From the NCBI GenBank assembly GCA_963744255.1, contig CAVUSZ010000051.1, positions 62,001 through 126,000 on the forward strand: a DNA stretch of 64,000 nt. The letters are read 5' to 3'. The notes beneath the pieces were generated by a model. The model searched no databases, had not been told where the DNA came from, and saw only the letters and a program-made list of their open reading frames with translations. This DNA is from DATEDA01 sp963744255. Its GTDB lineage: Bacteria; Pseudomonadota; Gammaproteobacteria; Burkholderiales; SG8-39. This document shows, piece by piece, positions 25,356 to 33,827 of the stretch. Within the stretch, counting starts at the first letter, position 1. Each line of letters begins with the position of its first letter. A program made the position numbers and the translations under genes.

Positions 25356-25814
25356 ATGGAAACAACGAAACCCGCGGACCTCGTCAAGCAGGCGATCGCG
25401 CTCGAACCCGCGCAGAAGGCGCTCTCGCTCGTCGAGGAGTTCAAGAACTTCGCGCTCAAGGGCAATGTGATCGATCTCGCCGTCGGTGTGATCATCGGCG
25501 CCGCCTTCGGCAAGATCGTCGATTCGCTCGTCAAGCACATCATGATGCCGCTGATCAGCATCGTTCTGCCGGGCGAGGAGAGCTACCTCGGCTGGAAGTG
25601 GGTGATCGACGGCAAGGAGATCCTGTACGGCCAGTTCCTCGGCGAGCTGCTCAACTTCCTGGTCGTGGCCCTGGCGCTGTTCATCTTCATCGTGAAGTTC
25701 CTGGGCTGGGTGATGCGGACGAGGTCGGGCGAAGCGGCCGAGCAGGCGGAGCCGACCGGAGAGGAGGTGCTTCTGGCCGAGATCCGGGATCTGCTAAAGC
25801 AACGGCCCGCTTGA
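25356..25814 (+). CDS. mscL: Large-conductance mechanosensitive channel MscL
   Basis: MscL opens on membrane stretch and releases solutes on hypo-osmotic shock. The central pattern FKNFALKGNVIDLAVGVIIG, AAFGKIVDSLVKHIMMPLI is the first membrane helix and pore. The second helix is in FLVVALALFIFIVKFLG, and the C-terminal helix contains LLAEIRDLLKQ. The ATG at 25356 is chosen because CAGGAGAAG lies about 11 bp upstream. The N-terminus is about 25 residues longer than in E. coli. Total length is 152. Confidence 0.95.
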   Translation: METTKPADLVKQAIALEPAQKALSLVEEFKNFALKGNVIDLAVGVIIGAAFGKIVDSLVKHIMMPLISIVLPGEESYLGWKWVIDGKEILYGQFLGELLNFLVVALALFIFIVKFLGWVMRTRSGEAAEQAEPTGEEVLLAEIRDLLKQRPA

Positions 25815-26028
25815 CCGATGCGCTGTAGGCCGAGCCTGCCGCGCTCGACGCTGCTGCGAAACTAGAGCGTGACCGTAGGCCGCCGGTTGCGGCCAATCGA
25901 GAAAGGGAGAGACTCACCGCGGAGGCCGGAGGCGGCTGAGAGTTCGCGCCGCAGCCGGCTGGCCCGCGGGGCACCAAGGCAAGCGGCAGCAAACCGTCAA
26001 CTGCGCGCTCGCGCGCAAGGAGAGAGCC

Positions 26029-26598
26029 ATGGCTATCACCGCAATGCTGGAAGACCTGAGCCGCAACTGGGGATGGATAGCGCTGCGCGGCGTCGTCGCA
26101 GTGCTGTTCGGGATCCTCGCGTTCATCTGGCCGGGCATCACGCTCGCGGCGCTGGTGATCGTCTTCGGCGCGTTCGCGTTCGCCGACGGGATCCTGGCCC
26201 TCATCGCGGCATTCAAGGTGCGCGATCGCGGCAAGCCGTTCTGGTCTCTCGTCATCGTCGGGCTCCTCGGCATCGTGGCCGGTGTCGTGACGTTCCTCTG
26301 GCCGGAGATGACCGCGCTCCTGCTCGTCACCTTCATCGGCGCGTGGGCGTTCGTGATGGGGATCTTCGAGATCGCCGCTGCGATCCGCCTTCGCAAGGAG
26401 ATCGAGGGCGAGTGGCTGATGGGCCTGTCGGGCCTGCTGTCGGTGCTCTTCGGCCTGTTCGTTTTCTTCCAGCCCGGCGGCGGCGCGCTCGCGCTGATCT
26501 GGGTCATAGGCGCCTACGCGATTTTCTTCGGCGTCCTCCTGATCGTCCTGGCGCTCAAGCTGAAGGGGGCCGCCGGACGGCCGGCCGCGGCGACGTGA
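26029..26598 (+). CDS. HdeD family (DUF308) acid-resistance-type membrane protein
   Basis: A 189-residue protein with six membrane helices and the DUF308 repeat LRGVVAVLFGILAFIWPGIT, repeated as LGIVAGVVTFLWPEMTALL and LSVLFGLFVFFQPGG. In E. coli HdeD is linked to acid tolerance at high density. Here the role is inferred by family only. An AAGGAGAG site lies 7 bp before the ATG. Confidence 0.9.
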   Translation: MAITAMLEDLSRNWGWIALRGVVAVLFGILAFIWPGITLAALVIVFGAFAFADGILALIAAFKVRDRGKPFWSLVIVGLLGIVAGVVTFLWPEMTALLLVTFIGAWAFVMGIFEIAAAIRLRKEIEGEWLMGLSGLLSVLFGLFVFFQPGGGALALIWVIGAYAIFFGVLLIVLALKLKGAAGRPAAAT

Positions 26599-26848
26599 GG
26601 GCCGCAGTCCCGACCCGACATCCGCGAAGCTCTTCGCGGGTTGGCCTTGGCTTCGGAAAGCGACGCCGCAACCTCACCCTCTAGGCGAAGCGGCCCAGCC
26701 GCGTTGGGGCGTACCATCCGCCGAGCCTGACTCCCTGGCTCCTTCAACCTGCAGAAGATCCGCAAGCAGCTGGAGGCCGGCGGCGGCTGAACGGGTGGGG
26801 CGCGGGGAACGCGTCCGCGTTCTCCTCGCCTCAAGAATAGGAGGTGAC

Positions 26849-28186
26849 ATGCATTCTCTGATCAGCCGTTTCGTGCGCGCCTTCATCCTCGGCTTCCCGC
26901 TCCTGTCGGCGCTCGGCGGCGCGCAGGCGCAGCAGCCGACGTTCACGCAGGAGCAACTCGACCAGATGGTCGCGCCGATCGCGCTGTATCCCGACTCGCT
27001 GCTCTCGCAGGTGCTGATGGCCGCGACCTATCCGGCCGACGTGGCCGACGCGGCGAAGTGGTCGAAGGCGAACTCGAAGCAGCAGGGCGACGCCGCGGTG
27101 AAGGCGGTCGACGGCCAACCGTGGGATCCCAGCGTGAAGTCGCTGGTCGCGTTCCCGCAGGTGATCCAGATGATGGGCGAGAAGCCCGACTGGGTGCAGA
27201 ACCTCGGCGACGCGTTCCTCGCGTCCTCGAAGGACGTCCTGGATTCGGCGCAGCGCCTGCGCGCCCAGGCGCAGAAGGCCGGCAACCTCAAGTCGACGGA
27301 CCAGCAGAAGGTCGTGGTGGAGCCGGTGCCGCAGACCCAGCAGACTGTGATCAAGATCGAGCCGGCGAACCCGCAGGTGGTGTACGTGCCGACGTACAAC
27401 CCGACGGTCGTCTACGGCGCCTGGCCGTATCCGGCCTATCCGCCGGTCTACCTCCCGCCGCCACCCGGCTACGCGATCGCGAGCGGGCTCGCGGCCGGAA
27501 TCGCGTTCGGCGTCGGCGTCGGCATCACGAACGCTCTCTGGGGCGGTTGCAACTGGGGCCGCGGCGACGTCGACATCAACGTCAACCGATACAACAACGT
27601 GAACGTCAACCGCCAGATCAGCGCCAACCAGACGAACTTCCAGCACAACTCCGCCAACCGCCGCGGCGTGCCCTACCGGGACCAAACGAGCCAACAGAAG
27701 TTCGGCAAGAACGTGGCCGGCGCGGACCAGCGGGCGGATTTCCGCGGTCGCGATCCCGCTCGCGATGCGCAGCGCCAGCAGGCGCAGGCCTCGCTCCAGC
27801 AGCGTGGTATGGATCCGGCGACGGAGCGCGAGCGGTTGCGCAGCGACCCCGGGGCGCGCGAGCGTGCGCAGACCGCTGCCCGCGATACCGGTCGCGATGG
27901 CGCGGGCGGAGGCCGCGGTGACCGCGCAGGCCCCGGCGGGGCCGGGGGGATCGACCGCGATCAGGCGCGCTCTGCCGCACAGGCGCACGGCGGCGGCGAC
28001 AACGCGCTCCGCGGCGCGGGCAATGGCGGGCAGGCGCGGCAGCAGATCGACCGCGGCAACGCGAGCCGGCAGTCGATGGCGCAGCACGGCGGAGGCGGCG
28101 CTCGAGCAAGCGGCGGCGCTCATGCGGGCGGTGGCGCTCGGGCGGGCGGTGGCGCCCGGGCCGGCGGCGGCGGGCGGCGGCACTAG
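26849..28186 (+). CDS. DUF3300 domain-containing exported protein
   Basis: A 445-residue exported protein. The signal peptide ends at SALGGAQA. The DUF3300 core follows (TFTQEQLDQMVAPIALYPDS, LLSQVLMAATYPADV, KSLVAFPQVIQMMGEKPDW, VVYVPTYNPTVVYGAW). Then a hydrophobic stretch (ASGLAAGIAFGVGVGITNA) and a long, low-complexity Arg/Gln/Gly-rich tail, ending in repeats of GGGARAGG. The tail length may be variable between strains. GGAGGTGAC is the ribosome site. It is followed by DUF2950 at 10 bp, a pairing often seen. Confidence 0.88.
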   Translation: MHSLISRFVRAFILGFPLLSALGGAQAQQPTFTQEQLDQMVAPIALYPDSLLSQVLMAATYPADVADAAKWSKANSKQQGDAAVKAVDGQPWDPSVKSLVAFPQVIQMMGEKPDWVQNLGDAFLASSKDVLDSAQRLRAQAQKAGNLKSTDQQKVVVEPVPQTQQTVIKIEPANPQVVYVPTYNPTVVYGAWPYPAYPPVYLPPPPGYAIASGLAAGIAFGVGVGITNALWGGCNWGRGDVDINVNRYNNVNVNRQISANQTNFQHNSANRRGVPYRDQTSQQKFGKNVAGADQRADFRGRDPARDAQRQQAQASLQQRGMDPATERERLRSDPGARERAQTAARDTGRDGAGGGRGDRAGPGGAGGIDRDQARSAAQAHGGGDNALRGAGNGGQARQQIDRGNASRQSMAQHGGGGARASGGAHAGGGARAGGGARAGGGGRRH

Positions 28187-28196
28187 GGAGGCGAAT

Positions 28197-29084
28197 ATGA
28201 ACATCACCCGCACGATTCTCGTCGGCGCGCTCGGCGTCCTCGCATTCGTTTCCCCCGCGGTGCTCGCCCAGCAGGCGTATCCGACCCCCGAGGCCGCGGC
28301 CGACGCGCTGGTCGACGCCATCGCCCGCAGCGACGACGCGGCGCTGCGCACCGTGCTCGGCACCGACTGGAAGCGCTTCATCCCGAGCGTCGACGTCGAC
28401 CAGGACGACGTGTACGCGTTTCTCGCCGCGTGGGCGAAGCAGCGCAAGATCGTGCCCGCGAGCGCCGGCAAGGCGATGCTCGCGGTGGGCGATCAGGGTT
28501 GGACGCTGCCGATCCCGATCGTGAAGGATGCGGGCGGCTGGAGCTTCGACACGCGCGCGGGCGCGGACGAGATGCGCACCCGGCGCATCGGGCGGAACGA
28601 GCTCGCGACCATGCAGGCCGCGCTCGCGTACTTCGACGCGCAGAGGGAGTATGCGCTCAAGGACCGCAACGGCGACGGCGTGCTCGAGTATGCGCAGAAG
28701 TTCTTCAGCACGCCCGGCAAGCGCGACGGCCTGTACTGGCCCGATCTCTCGGGAAAGGACGAGAGCCCGCTCGGGCCGCTCTATGGCGGGCAAAAGGCCG
28801 GGGAGGGTTATCACGGCTACTACTACAGGATCCTCAGGGGACAGGGCAAGGACGCGCCCGGCGGCGCATACGACTACGTGATCGGCGGGCGGATGAGGGC
28901 CGGCTTCGCGCTCGTCGCGTGGCCCATCCGCTACGGGGACACGGGTGTCATGAGCTTCATCGTCAGCCACGACGGCGCGGTGTACGAGAAGGATCTCGGT
29001 CCCGACACCGACGCGGTCGCGCGCGCGATGACGCGCTTCAATCCCGATTCGGGCTGGCAGAAGGTGACGGTCCCCGGCGGGTGA
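28197..29084 (+). CDS. DUF2950 domain-containing exported protein
   Basis: A 295-residue protein with a signal peptide (ILVGALGVLAFVSPAVLAQ). The DUF2950 body has YPTPEAAADALVDAIARSD, the RNELATMQAALAYFDAQREYA helix, LEYAQKFFSTPGKRDGLYWP, and YGGQKAGEGYHGYYYRIL. It is the second gene of the DUF3300-DUF2950 pair and begins 10 bp after the first, with a GGGAGG site. The pair is widespread in proteobacteria, but no function is established. Confidence 0.9.
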   Translation: MNITRTILVGALGVLAFVSPAVLAQQAYPTPEAAADALVDAIARSDDAALRTVLGTDWKRFIPSVDVDQDDVYAFLAAWAKQRKIVPASAGKAMLAVGDQGWTLPIPIVKDAGGWSFDTRAGADEMRTRRIGRNELATMQAALAYFDAQREYALKDRNGDGVLEYAQKFFSTPGKRDGLYWPDLSGKDESPLGPLYGGQKAGEGYHGYYYRILRGQGKDAPGGAYDYVIGGRMRAGFALVAWPIRYGDTGVMSFIVSHDGAVYEKDLGPDTDAVARAMTRFNPDSGWQKVTVPGG

Positions 29085-29364
29085 GTCGGCCGTTCGCCGG
29101 TGCGCACCGGCGTGGTTTGCGCCGCGCTGCTGTCGGGAGGCCTCCATGCCCCTGGGGGCCTTGGGCGCTCCGCATGCGCCGCCGCGCGTTCTGGGAGGAT
29201 GATCAGTTCAACACGTCCAGCGCCACCGCGCGCGACCCGACGCCGATCGATCGTGTCTCGCGCGCCTACGACCGGCGGATGGGCCGGTGACCGCTCGCGC
29301 AATATGCCGATGTGCATCGCCAGGGGCCGGCTGACGTTCTACTTCTGACGCCCGGAGGTGATGC

Positions 29365-31629
29365 TCACGGCCGCCCGAGATAGAAATAGAAGCTGCTGAA
29401 CCCCGCGTCGGTTTGACCGTAACCCAGGTAGATCGGTCCGAGCGGGCTGTCGAGCCCGAAGAAGGCCGCCGCCGAGAGCAACGTCCCCGTCTGGTTCCCG
29501 GGGATGAGCGGCATGCCGACCCGGCCCGCCTCGAGCGACAGGCCGGCGTATATCCCCGGGATCAGCGTGAACTGCGCGAGCCGGTTAAAGTACACGAGCC
29601 GCCCGAACGCGATCGACTGGCCGAGCAGCGCGCCGGTGCGATAGCCCGACTGCTGCAGGAAGCCCCCCCAGTTGAACTGGTCGTAGCCCGGGATCGGGTC
29701 CGAGCCGATCCTCCCGCCGAACTTGAGACCGAGGTTGAACGTGTGGTCGCCGAACGAGTGTGCGGCCTGGCCATCGAGCGACCACTTGGTGTAGTTCTGG
29801 GTCGCGCCGAGGCCGGTCCGCGAGTTGAAGACGTGCAGCGAACCACCGTAGCCGGAGCGAGGGAAGTTGGCGTTGTCGAGCTGGTCGAAGAAGATCCGGC
29901 CCCGGATCGCGCCCTGATTCACCTTGTTCGGGTCGGGCTCGAGCGACGGCGGCCCGGTATCGACCGACGCGCGGACCTGGCCAAACACCGCCCCGACTCG
30001 CAGCTCCCCGTAGCGCGTGAACTGGCTTCCGAGGTCGAGTCCCACGCGTTCGTACCGCAGGTCGAAGATGGCGAGCCGCTGGTCGTTGTCGAAAACCGGG
30101 AGCTCCCGGCGCTCGGCCTCCACGTAGGGCGCAACGAAGAAATACCGCCGTACTTCGAGCGGCTGGTAGAACTCGGTCAATACCCGGCTCGTACGTCCCA
30201 CCTGGAAGTCGGTCCGCCACTCTGCGCCGAGCCTGTTGATCCAGGTCTTGCGATAGCTCGCAAGCAGGTTGAAGTACGCATCCCCAGAGAAGTCCGACGA
30301 GAGGCCGAGGCCGAAACGCAGGTAGTTCGGGCCCCAGGACTTCTCGACCGCGTCGACCGAGAGCACCCGCTTGCCCGTCTCCTCGATGACGCGGTAGCTC
30401 ACGTGCTCGAAGTCGTCCGTGCCGTAGATGCGCTGCATGTCGCGGTCGAGCGTCCGCTGGTCGATCGGCTGCCCGGGGCGCGTCTCCATCTCGGCTTCGA
30501 GAACCGCCGGGTTCACGCGCGTGAGCCCCCTGAAACGAATCTCGTCGACCGGGCCCAGATCGGGCGGCGCCACGGCGAGCTGCCGCTGGCGGAGCGCCGC
30601 GTACTCGGCCGGCGGCAGGCTGAGCGCCGACAATCGTTCAGCGACCTTCCGCGCCGCGGCCTCACCGATCGGGATCGTCTTCAGCAGCGAATCGAAGTCG
30701 CCGGCGGAAAAATTGCCAAGCTCGGGGAGGATCAGGATGTCGGTCGGCTTGAGCGAGGCAAGCGACGCCTGCACGTTCTGCTCGGTGAGGATGTTGATCA
30801 TCTGCTCGGTGACCCCGAAGATCGAGCTCAGGTCCTCGCGCTTCATGAGCGGCGTGCCGAGATTGACCGCGATCACGACGTCCGCGCCGATCGTGCGCGC
30901 GATGTTCACCGGCAGGTTGTCGGTCAGCCCGCCGTCGACCAAGAGTCTCCCCTCGATCTCCACCGGATCGATCAATCCCGGCACCGACATGCTCGCCCGC
31001 ATGACGCTCGCGAGCTCGCCCGAGCTGAAGACCACCGCCCTGCCGGTGACGAGGTCGGTCGCGATGGCGCGGAACGGAACCGGAAGCTCGTCGAACTTGC
31101 GAAAGCCCTGCGCCCTGGCGAGTCTACGCAACACCGTCTCCAGCTGGACCCCGGAGATGATGCCCTTCGGCAGCAGCAGCGCGCCGTCGCGGATGCCGAT
31201 CTCGGGCGTGAAGAGGCTCGTGAAGTCGTCCGCCTTGCGGCGGATCGAGCGCTCCTGGCGGGGCGGCTTCTCCTTGAAGAGTAGATCGGTCGACATCTCT
31301 CCCAGGGTCTTCTCCATCTCCGCGACGGTGACGCCCGTCGCAAAGGCGCCGCCGACGATCGAGCCCATGCTCGTCCCCGCGACGCAGTCGATCGGCACGC
31401 GCAGTTCCTCGAGCACCTTGAGGACGCCGACGTGCGCGGCGCCGCGCGCACCGCCGCCGGAGAGGACGAGGCAAATCCTCGGGCGCTTGCCTTCCGTGGA
31501 GCTCGCGGCCGCGGGTGCGATGGCCGGTCCGGGCGTGGGCGTGACCGCAGGTCCCGGCGTCTGGCCCGCCGCCGGCATTGCGACAGCGAGGGTCGTCGCG
31601 ATCGCGACAAGGGCTGGGAGGGTTCGCAT
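29365..31629 (-). CDS. Patatin-like phospholipase with outer-membrane barrel (type Vd autotransporter-like)
   Basis: A 754-residue protein. After a signal peptide and a Pro/Ala-rich linker, the patatin domain spans about 50-330: oxyanion loop GGGARGAA near residue 58, nucleophile Ser87 in GTSMG, and catalytic Asp232 in VDGGLTDNLP. Then a POTRA-like segment (EIRFRGLTRVNPAVLEAEME), and a C-terminal 16-strand barrel of the BamA/TpsB kind (for example FRLGLGLSSDF-type strands) ending SSFYFYLGRP. This matches PlpD-type type Vd secretion, where the lipase sits on or leaves the cell surface. It could act on host or bacterial lipids, but no target is evident. Confidence 0.9.
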   Translation of the reverse strand: MRTLPALVAIATTLAVAMPAAGQTPGPAVTPTPGPAIAPAAASSTEGKRPRICLVLSGGGARGAAHVGVLKVLEELRVPIDCVAGTSMGSIVGGAFATGVTVAEMEKTLGEMSTDLLFKEKPPRQERSIRRKADDFTSLFTPEIGIRDGALLLPKGIISGVQLETVLRRLARAQGFRKFDELPVPFRAIATDLVTGRAVVFSSGELASVMRASMSVPGLIDPVEIEGRLLVDGGLTDNLPVNIARTIGADVVIAVNLGTPLMKREDLSSIFGVTEQMINILTEQNVQASLASLKPTDILILPELGNFSAGDFDSLLKTIPIGEAAARKVAERLSALSLPPAEYAALRQRQLAVAPPDLGPVDEIRFRGLTRVNPAVLEAEMETRPGQPIDQRTLDRDMQRIYGTDDFEHVSYRVIEETGKRVLSVDAVEKSWGPNYLRFGLGLSSDFSGDAYFNLLASYRKTWINRLGAEWRTDFQVGRTSRVLTEFYQPLEVRRYFFVAPYVEAERRELPVFDNDQRLAIFDLRYERVGLDLGSQFTRYGELRVGAVFGQVRASVDTGPPSLEPDPNKVNQGAIRGRIFFDQLDNANFPRSGYGGSLHVFNSRTGLGATQNYTKWSLDGQAAHSFGDHTFNLGLKFGGRIGSDPIPGYDQFNWGGFLQQSGYRTGALLGQSIAFGRLVYFNRLAQFTLIPGIYAGLSLEAGRVGMPLIPGNQTGTLLSAAAFFGLDSPLGPIYLGYGQTDAGFSSFYFYLGRP

Positions 31630-31847
31630 GGTGGATGTCTTCCGAGGAATGAAGCGCGCCGGATGCGTTCGACTGGCGTCGGACCGGCCGGCATGGTGCC
31701 GGCAAACTCGCAGCTCGACAATCGCGCGCTGCCTTCCCCCTCCGGCGCGCCGGGTTATTCCCGTCGATTTAATGGGTTGCGGAAACCGCCATTGACCCCA
31801 TCTCTCCCGGAACCGATAATCGGTAGCATCGGCTCCAGGAGCACAGC

Positions 31848-32204
31848 ATGAACGCCCCCACCGCGACCGAAATGCCCGCGCCGCTCGTCTTCACCGACAG
31901 CGCGGCCAGCAAGGTCAAACAGCTGATCGACGAGGAAGGCAACCCCGAGCTCAAGCTCCGCGTGTTCGTGAACGGGGGCGGCTGCTCCGGCTTCCAGTAC
32001 GGCTTCACGTTCGACGAGGTCACGAACGAGGACGACACCGCGATGGAGAAGAACGGGGTGACGCTGCTCATCGATGCGATGAGCTACCAGTACCTGGTCG
32101 GCGCCGAGATCGACTACACCGAGGGCGTCGAAGGCGCGCAGTTCGTGATCAAGAACCCGAACGCCACCAGCACCTGCGGCTGCGGATCATCGTTTTCCGC
32201 CTGA
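31848..32204 (+). CDS. erpA: Iron-sulfur cluster insertion protein ErpA
   Basis: ErpA carries Fe-S clusters to apo-enzymes, including those of isoprenoid synthesis. The 118-residue A-type carrier has its three cluster cysteines in NGGGCSGFQYGF and STCGCGSSFSA. Residues KVKQLIDEEGNPELKLRVFV are typical. It has its own terminator. In many betaproteobacteria it lies near argC and bactofilin. Here it is some 16 kb away, which suggests rearrangement. Confidence 0.95.
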   Translation: MNAPTATEMPAPLVFTDSAASKVKQLIDEEGNPELKLRVFVNGGGCSGFQYGFTFDEVTNEDDTAMEKNGVTLLIDAMSYQYLVGAEIDYTEGVEGAQFVIKNPNATSTCGCGSSFSA

Positions 32205-32226
32205 ACAGGCGGCTCGATCCGGCGAA

Positions 32227-32250
32227 ACGGGGGCTTCGGCCCCCGTTTTT
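32227..32250 (+). terminator. Rho-independent terminator after erpA
   Basis: Stem ACGGGGGC/GCCCCCGT with a TTCG loop, followed by five T residues, lies 22 bp after the erpA stop. Confidence 0.9.
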
Positions 32251-32268
32251 CGTGCCGGTCTCGACGGA

Positions 32269-32430
32269 CTACTTCTTCGCCGCCGGCGGCTTTGCGGCCG
32301 GCTTGGGTGCCGGCTCGACGGCGAGCGCGAGCGCCGCGGTGCAGGTCACCTCGACCTGGTCGCCTTTCTTGACCTCCAAGGAAGGGACTGTGAGAAGCCG
32401 GGCATAACCGCCCCGGGGAAAGCGCCGATT
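32269..32430 (-). pseudogene. Short gene remnant or small protein fragment between erpA and the M23 gene
   Basis: The minus strand encodes an open stretch reading PSLEVKKGDQVEVTCTAALA and ending EPAPKPAAKPPAAKK before a TAG at 32269. It has no convincing start codon. The upstream part runs into the 3' end of the M23 peptidase gene. The Ala/Pro/Lys tail is that of a real protein C-terminus. It is best seen as the leftover end of a lost gene. I do not recognise the family. Confidence 0.4.
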
Positions 32431-32435
32431 GTCGG

Positions 32436-33734
32436 CTAGTCCAGCGCGGCGAAGCTCGTGTGCGCGAGCAACTCGAGCTGCGCGGCGAGGGGCCCGACGG
32501 CGGCGCGGAACGCGGCCATGCGTTGATGCGCGACCGGCTCCGCAACCGGCATCGCGATGGCGAGCGGGTTGCGGTGCTCATTGTTGACGCGGAACTCGTA
32601 GTGGAGATGCGGACCGGTCGCCCACCCCGTCGCGCCCACGAACCCGACCAGGTCGCCCTGCGCGACCCGCGTGCTCTTGTGGATGCCGCTGCCGAAGCCG
32701 CTGAGATGCGCGTACAGCGTCGTGATCCCGCCGTGGTGCCGGAGCACGACGACGTTGCCGTATCCTTCCTGCCTGCCCGCGAACTCGACCACGCCATCGG
32801 CGGTCGCCCGCACGCGCGTCCCCGCCGGCGCGCCGTAGTCCACGCCCTTGTGTGCGCGCGACTCCTGGAGGATCGGGTGGAAGCGCATCGCGAACCCGGA
32901 GGTCACGCGCGAGAACTCGAGCGGCGAGAGCAGGAACGCCTTGCGCAGGTTCGAGCCGTCGGGCGCGTAGTAGCCGCCCTTGCCGTCCTCGTCGACGAAC
33001 CAGACGGCGCGGAACGCCTTGCCGTTGTTCACGAACTCGGCCGCAAGCACGCGGCCCGAGCGAAGCTGCCGGCCCTGGTGGTGCAGTACCTCGTACAGGA
33101 CCGTGAAGCGGTCGCCGCGCCGCAGGTCGCGATGGAAGTCGATGTCGCCCGAAAAGGCGTCGGCGATCTGGATCGTGACGCTGTCGGGCAGTTCCGCATC
33201 ATCGCCCGCGGCGAAGAGCGATGAGCGGATCTCGCCTTTCTTGAGATACGCCCGGCGAACGAGCTCGGCGGTCTCGTCGACAATGCCGAAGCGGTCGCCT
33301 TCGCGTCTGAAGCCGAGGATGGTCGCGTCGCCCGCGATGAACCGCAGCTCGAGAAGCTGGCCGAGATCGGTCGTGCGCGCGTGCACCGTCATCCCGGGCC
33401 GAAGGTTGCGGAACGGCTTCGAGCCCCCGTTCTCCCTGAGGAGCTGCATCGTGTCGGTGCCGTCGACGCCGAGCCGGTTGAGAAAGGCGGCGAACGTGTC
33501 GCCGCGCTCGAACCGTGCTTCGTGCCAATACGTCTGCGCCGGTTCGGCGGCCGGATCCGGGAGCCGCAGCTCGAGCGGCTCGACGACGGTCTCGCGCATC
33601 AACACCTCCGCACCGTCGCGCGCGGTGCCGAAAGCGGCGACGCCGATGAGCAGCGCAGCCGCGCCGACGGCGAGCGCTCCCCGCCGCCGATGCGTCAGGT
33701 CGCGCTGGACCTCCGTCTGCGCTAACATTCCCAT
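32436..33734 (-). CDS. M23 family metallopeptidase (MepM-like murein endopeptidase)
   Basis: A 432-residue periplasmic enzyme that cuts peptide cross-links in peptidoglycan. One membrane anchor lies at residues 20-40 (ALAVGAAALLIGVAAFGT). Next comes a LysM/OapA-like region (FERGDTFAAFLNRLGVDG) and an arm domain. The LytM catalytic core has zinc ligands in SRAHKGVDYGAPAGTRV and GWATGPHLHYEFRVN. It is adjacent to, and divergent from, tyrS, a conserved arrangement in betaproteobacteria. Confidence 0.93.
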   Translation of the reverse strand: MGMLAQTEVQRDLTHRRRGALAVGAAALLIGVAAFGTARDGAEVLMRETVVEPLELRLPDPAAEPAQTYWHEARFERGDTFAAFLNRLGVDGTDTMQLLRENGGSKPFRNLRPGMTVHARTTDLGQLLELRFIAGDATILGFRREGDRFGIVDETAELVRRAYLKKGEIRSSLFAAGDDAELPDSVTIQIADAFSGDIDFHRDLRRGDRFTVLYEVLHHQGRQLRSGRVLAAEFVNNGKAFRAVWFVDEDGKGGYYAPDGSNLRKAFLLSPLEFSRVTSGFAMRFHPILQESRAHKGVDYGAPAGTRVRATADGVVEFAGRQEGYGNVVVLRHHGGITTLYAHLSGFGSGIHKSTRVAQGDLVGFVGATGWATGPHLHYEFRVNNEHRNPLAIAMPVAEPVAHQRMAAFRAAVGPLAAQLELLAHTSFAALD

Positions 33735-33827
33735 CTTCCCTGACCCCGACCCCCCTTGTTTCTCTTGGCCTTGCGCCCGGAGTGTAGCAACGTTCCGAAG
33801 TCAAAAAAAGCAGCAGGTCACGGGGCC

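Noticed and set aside
26831..28471. Long frame on the minus strand opposite the DUF3300 gene
   Set aside because: Shadow frame. The plus strand has a signal peptide, a DUF3300 core and a good ribosome site.
29100..29348. Short plus-strand open frame between DUF2950 and patatin genes
   Set aside because: Arg/Ser/Ala-rich with no conserved content and no ribosome site. Treated as noncoding.
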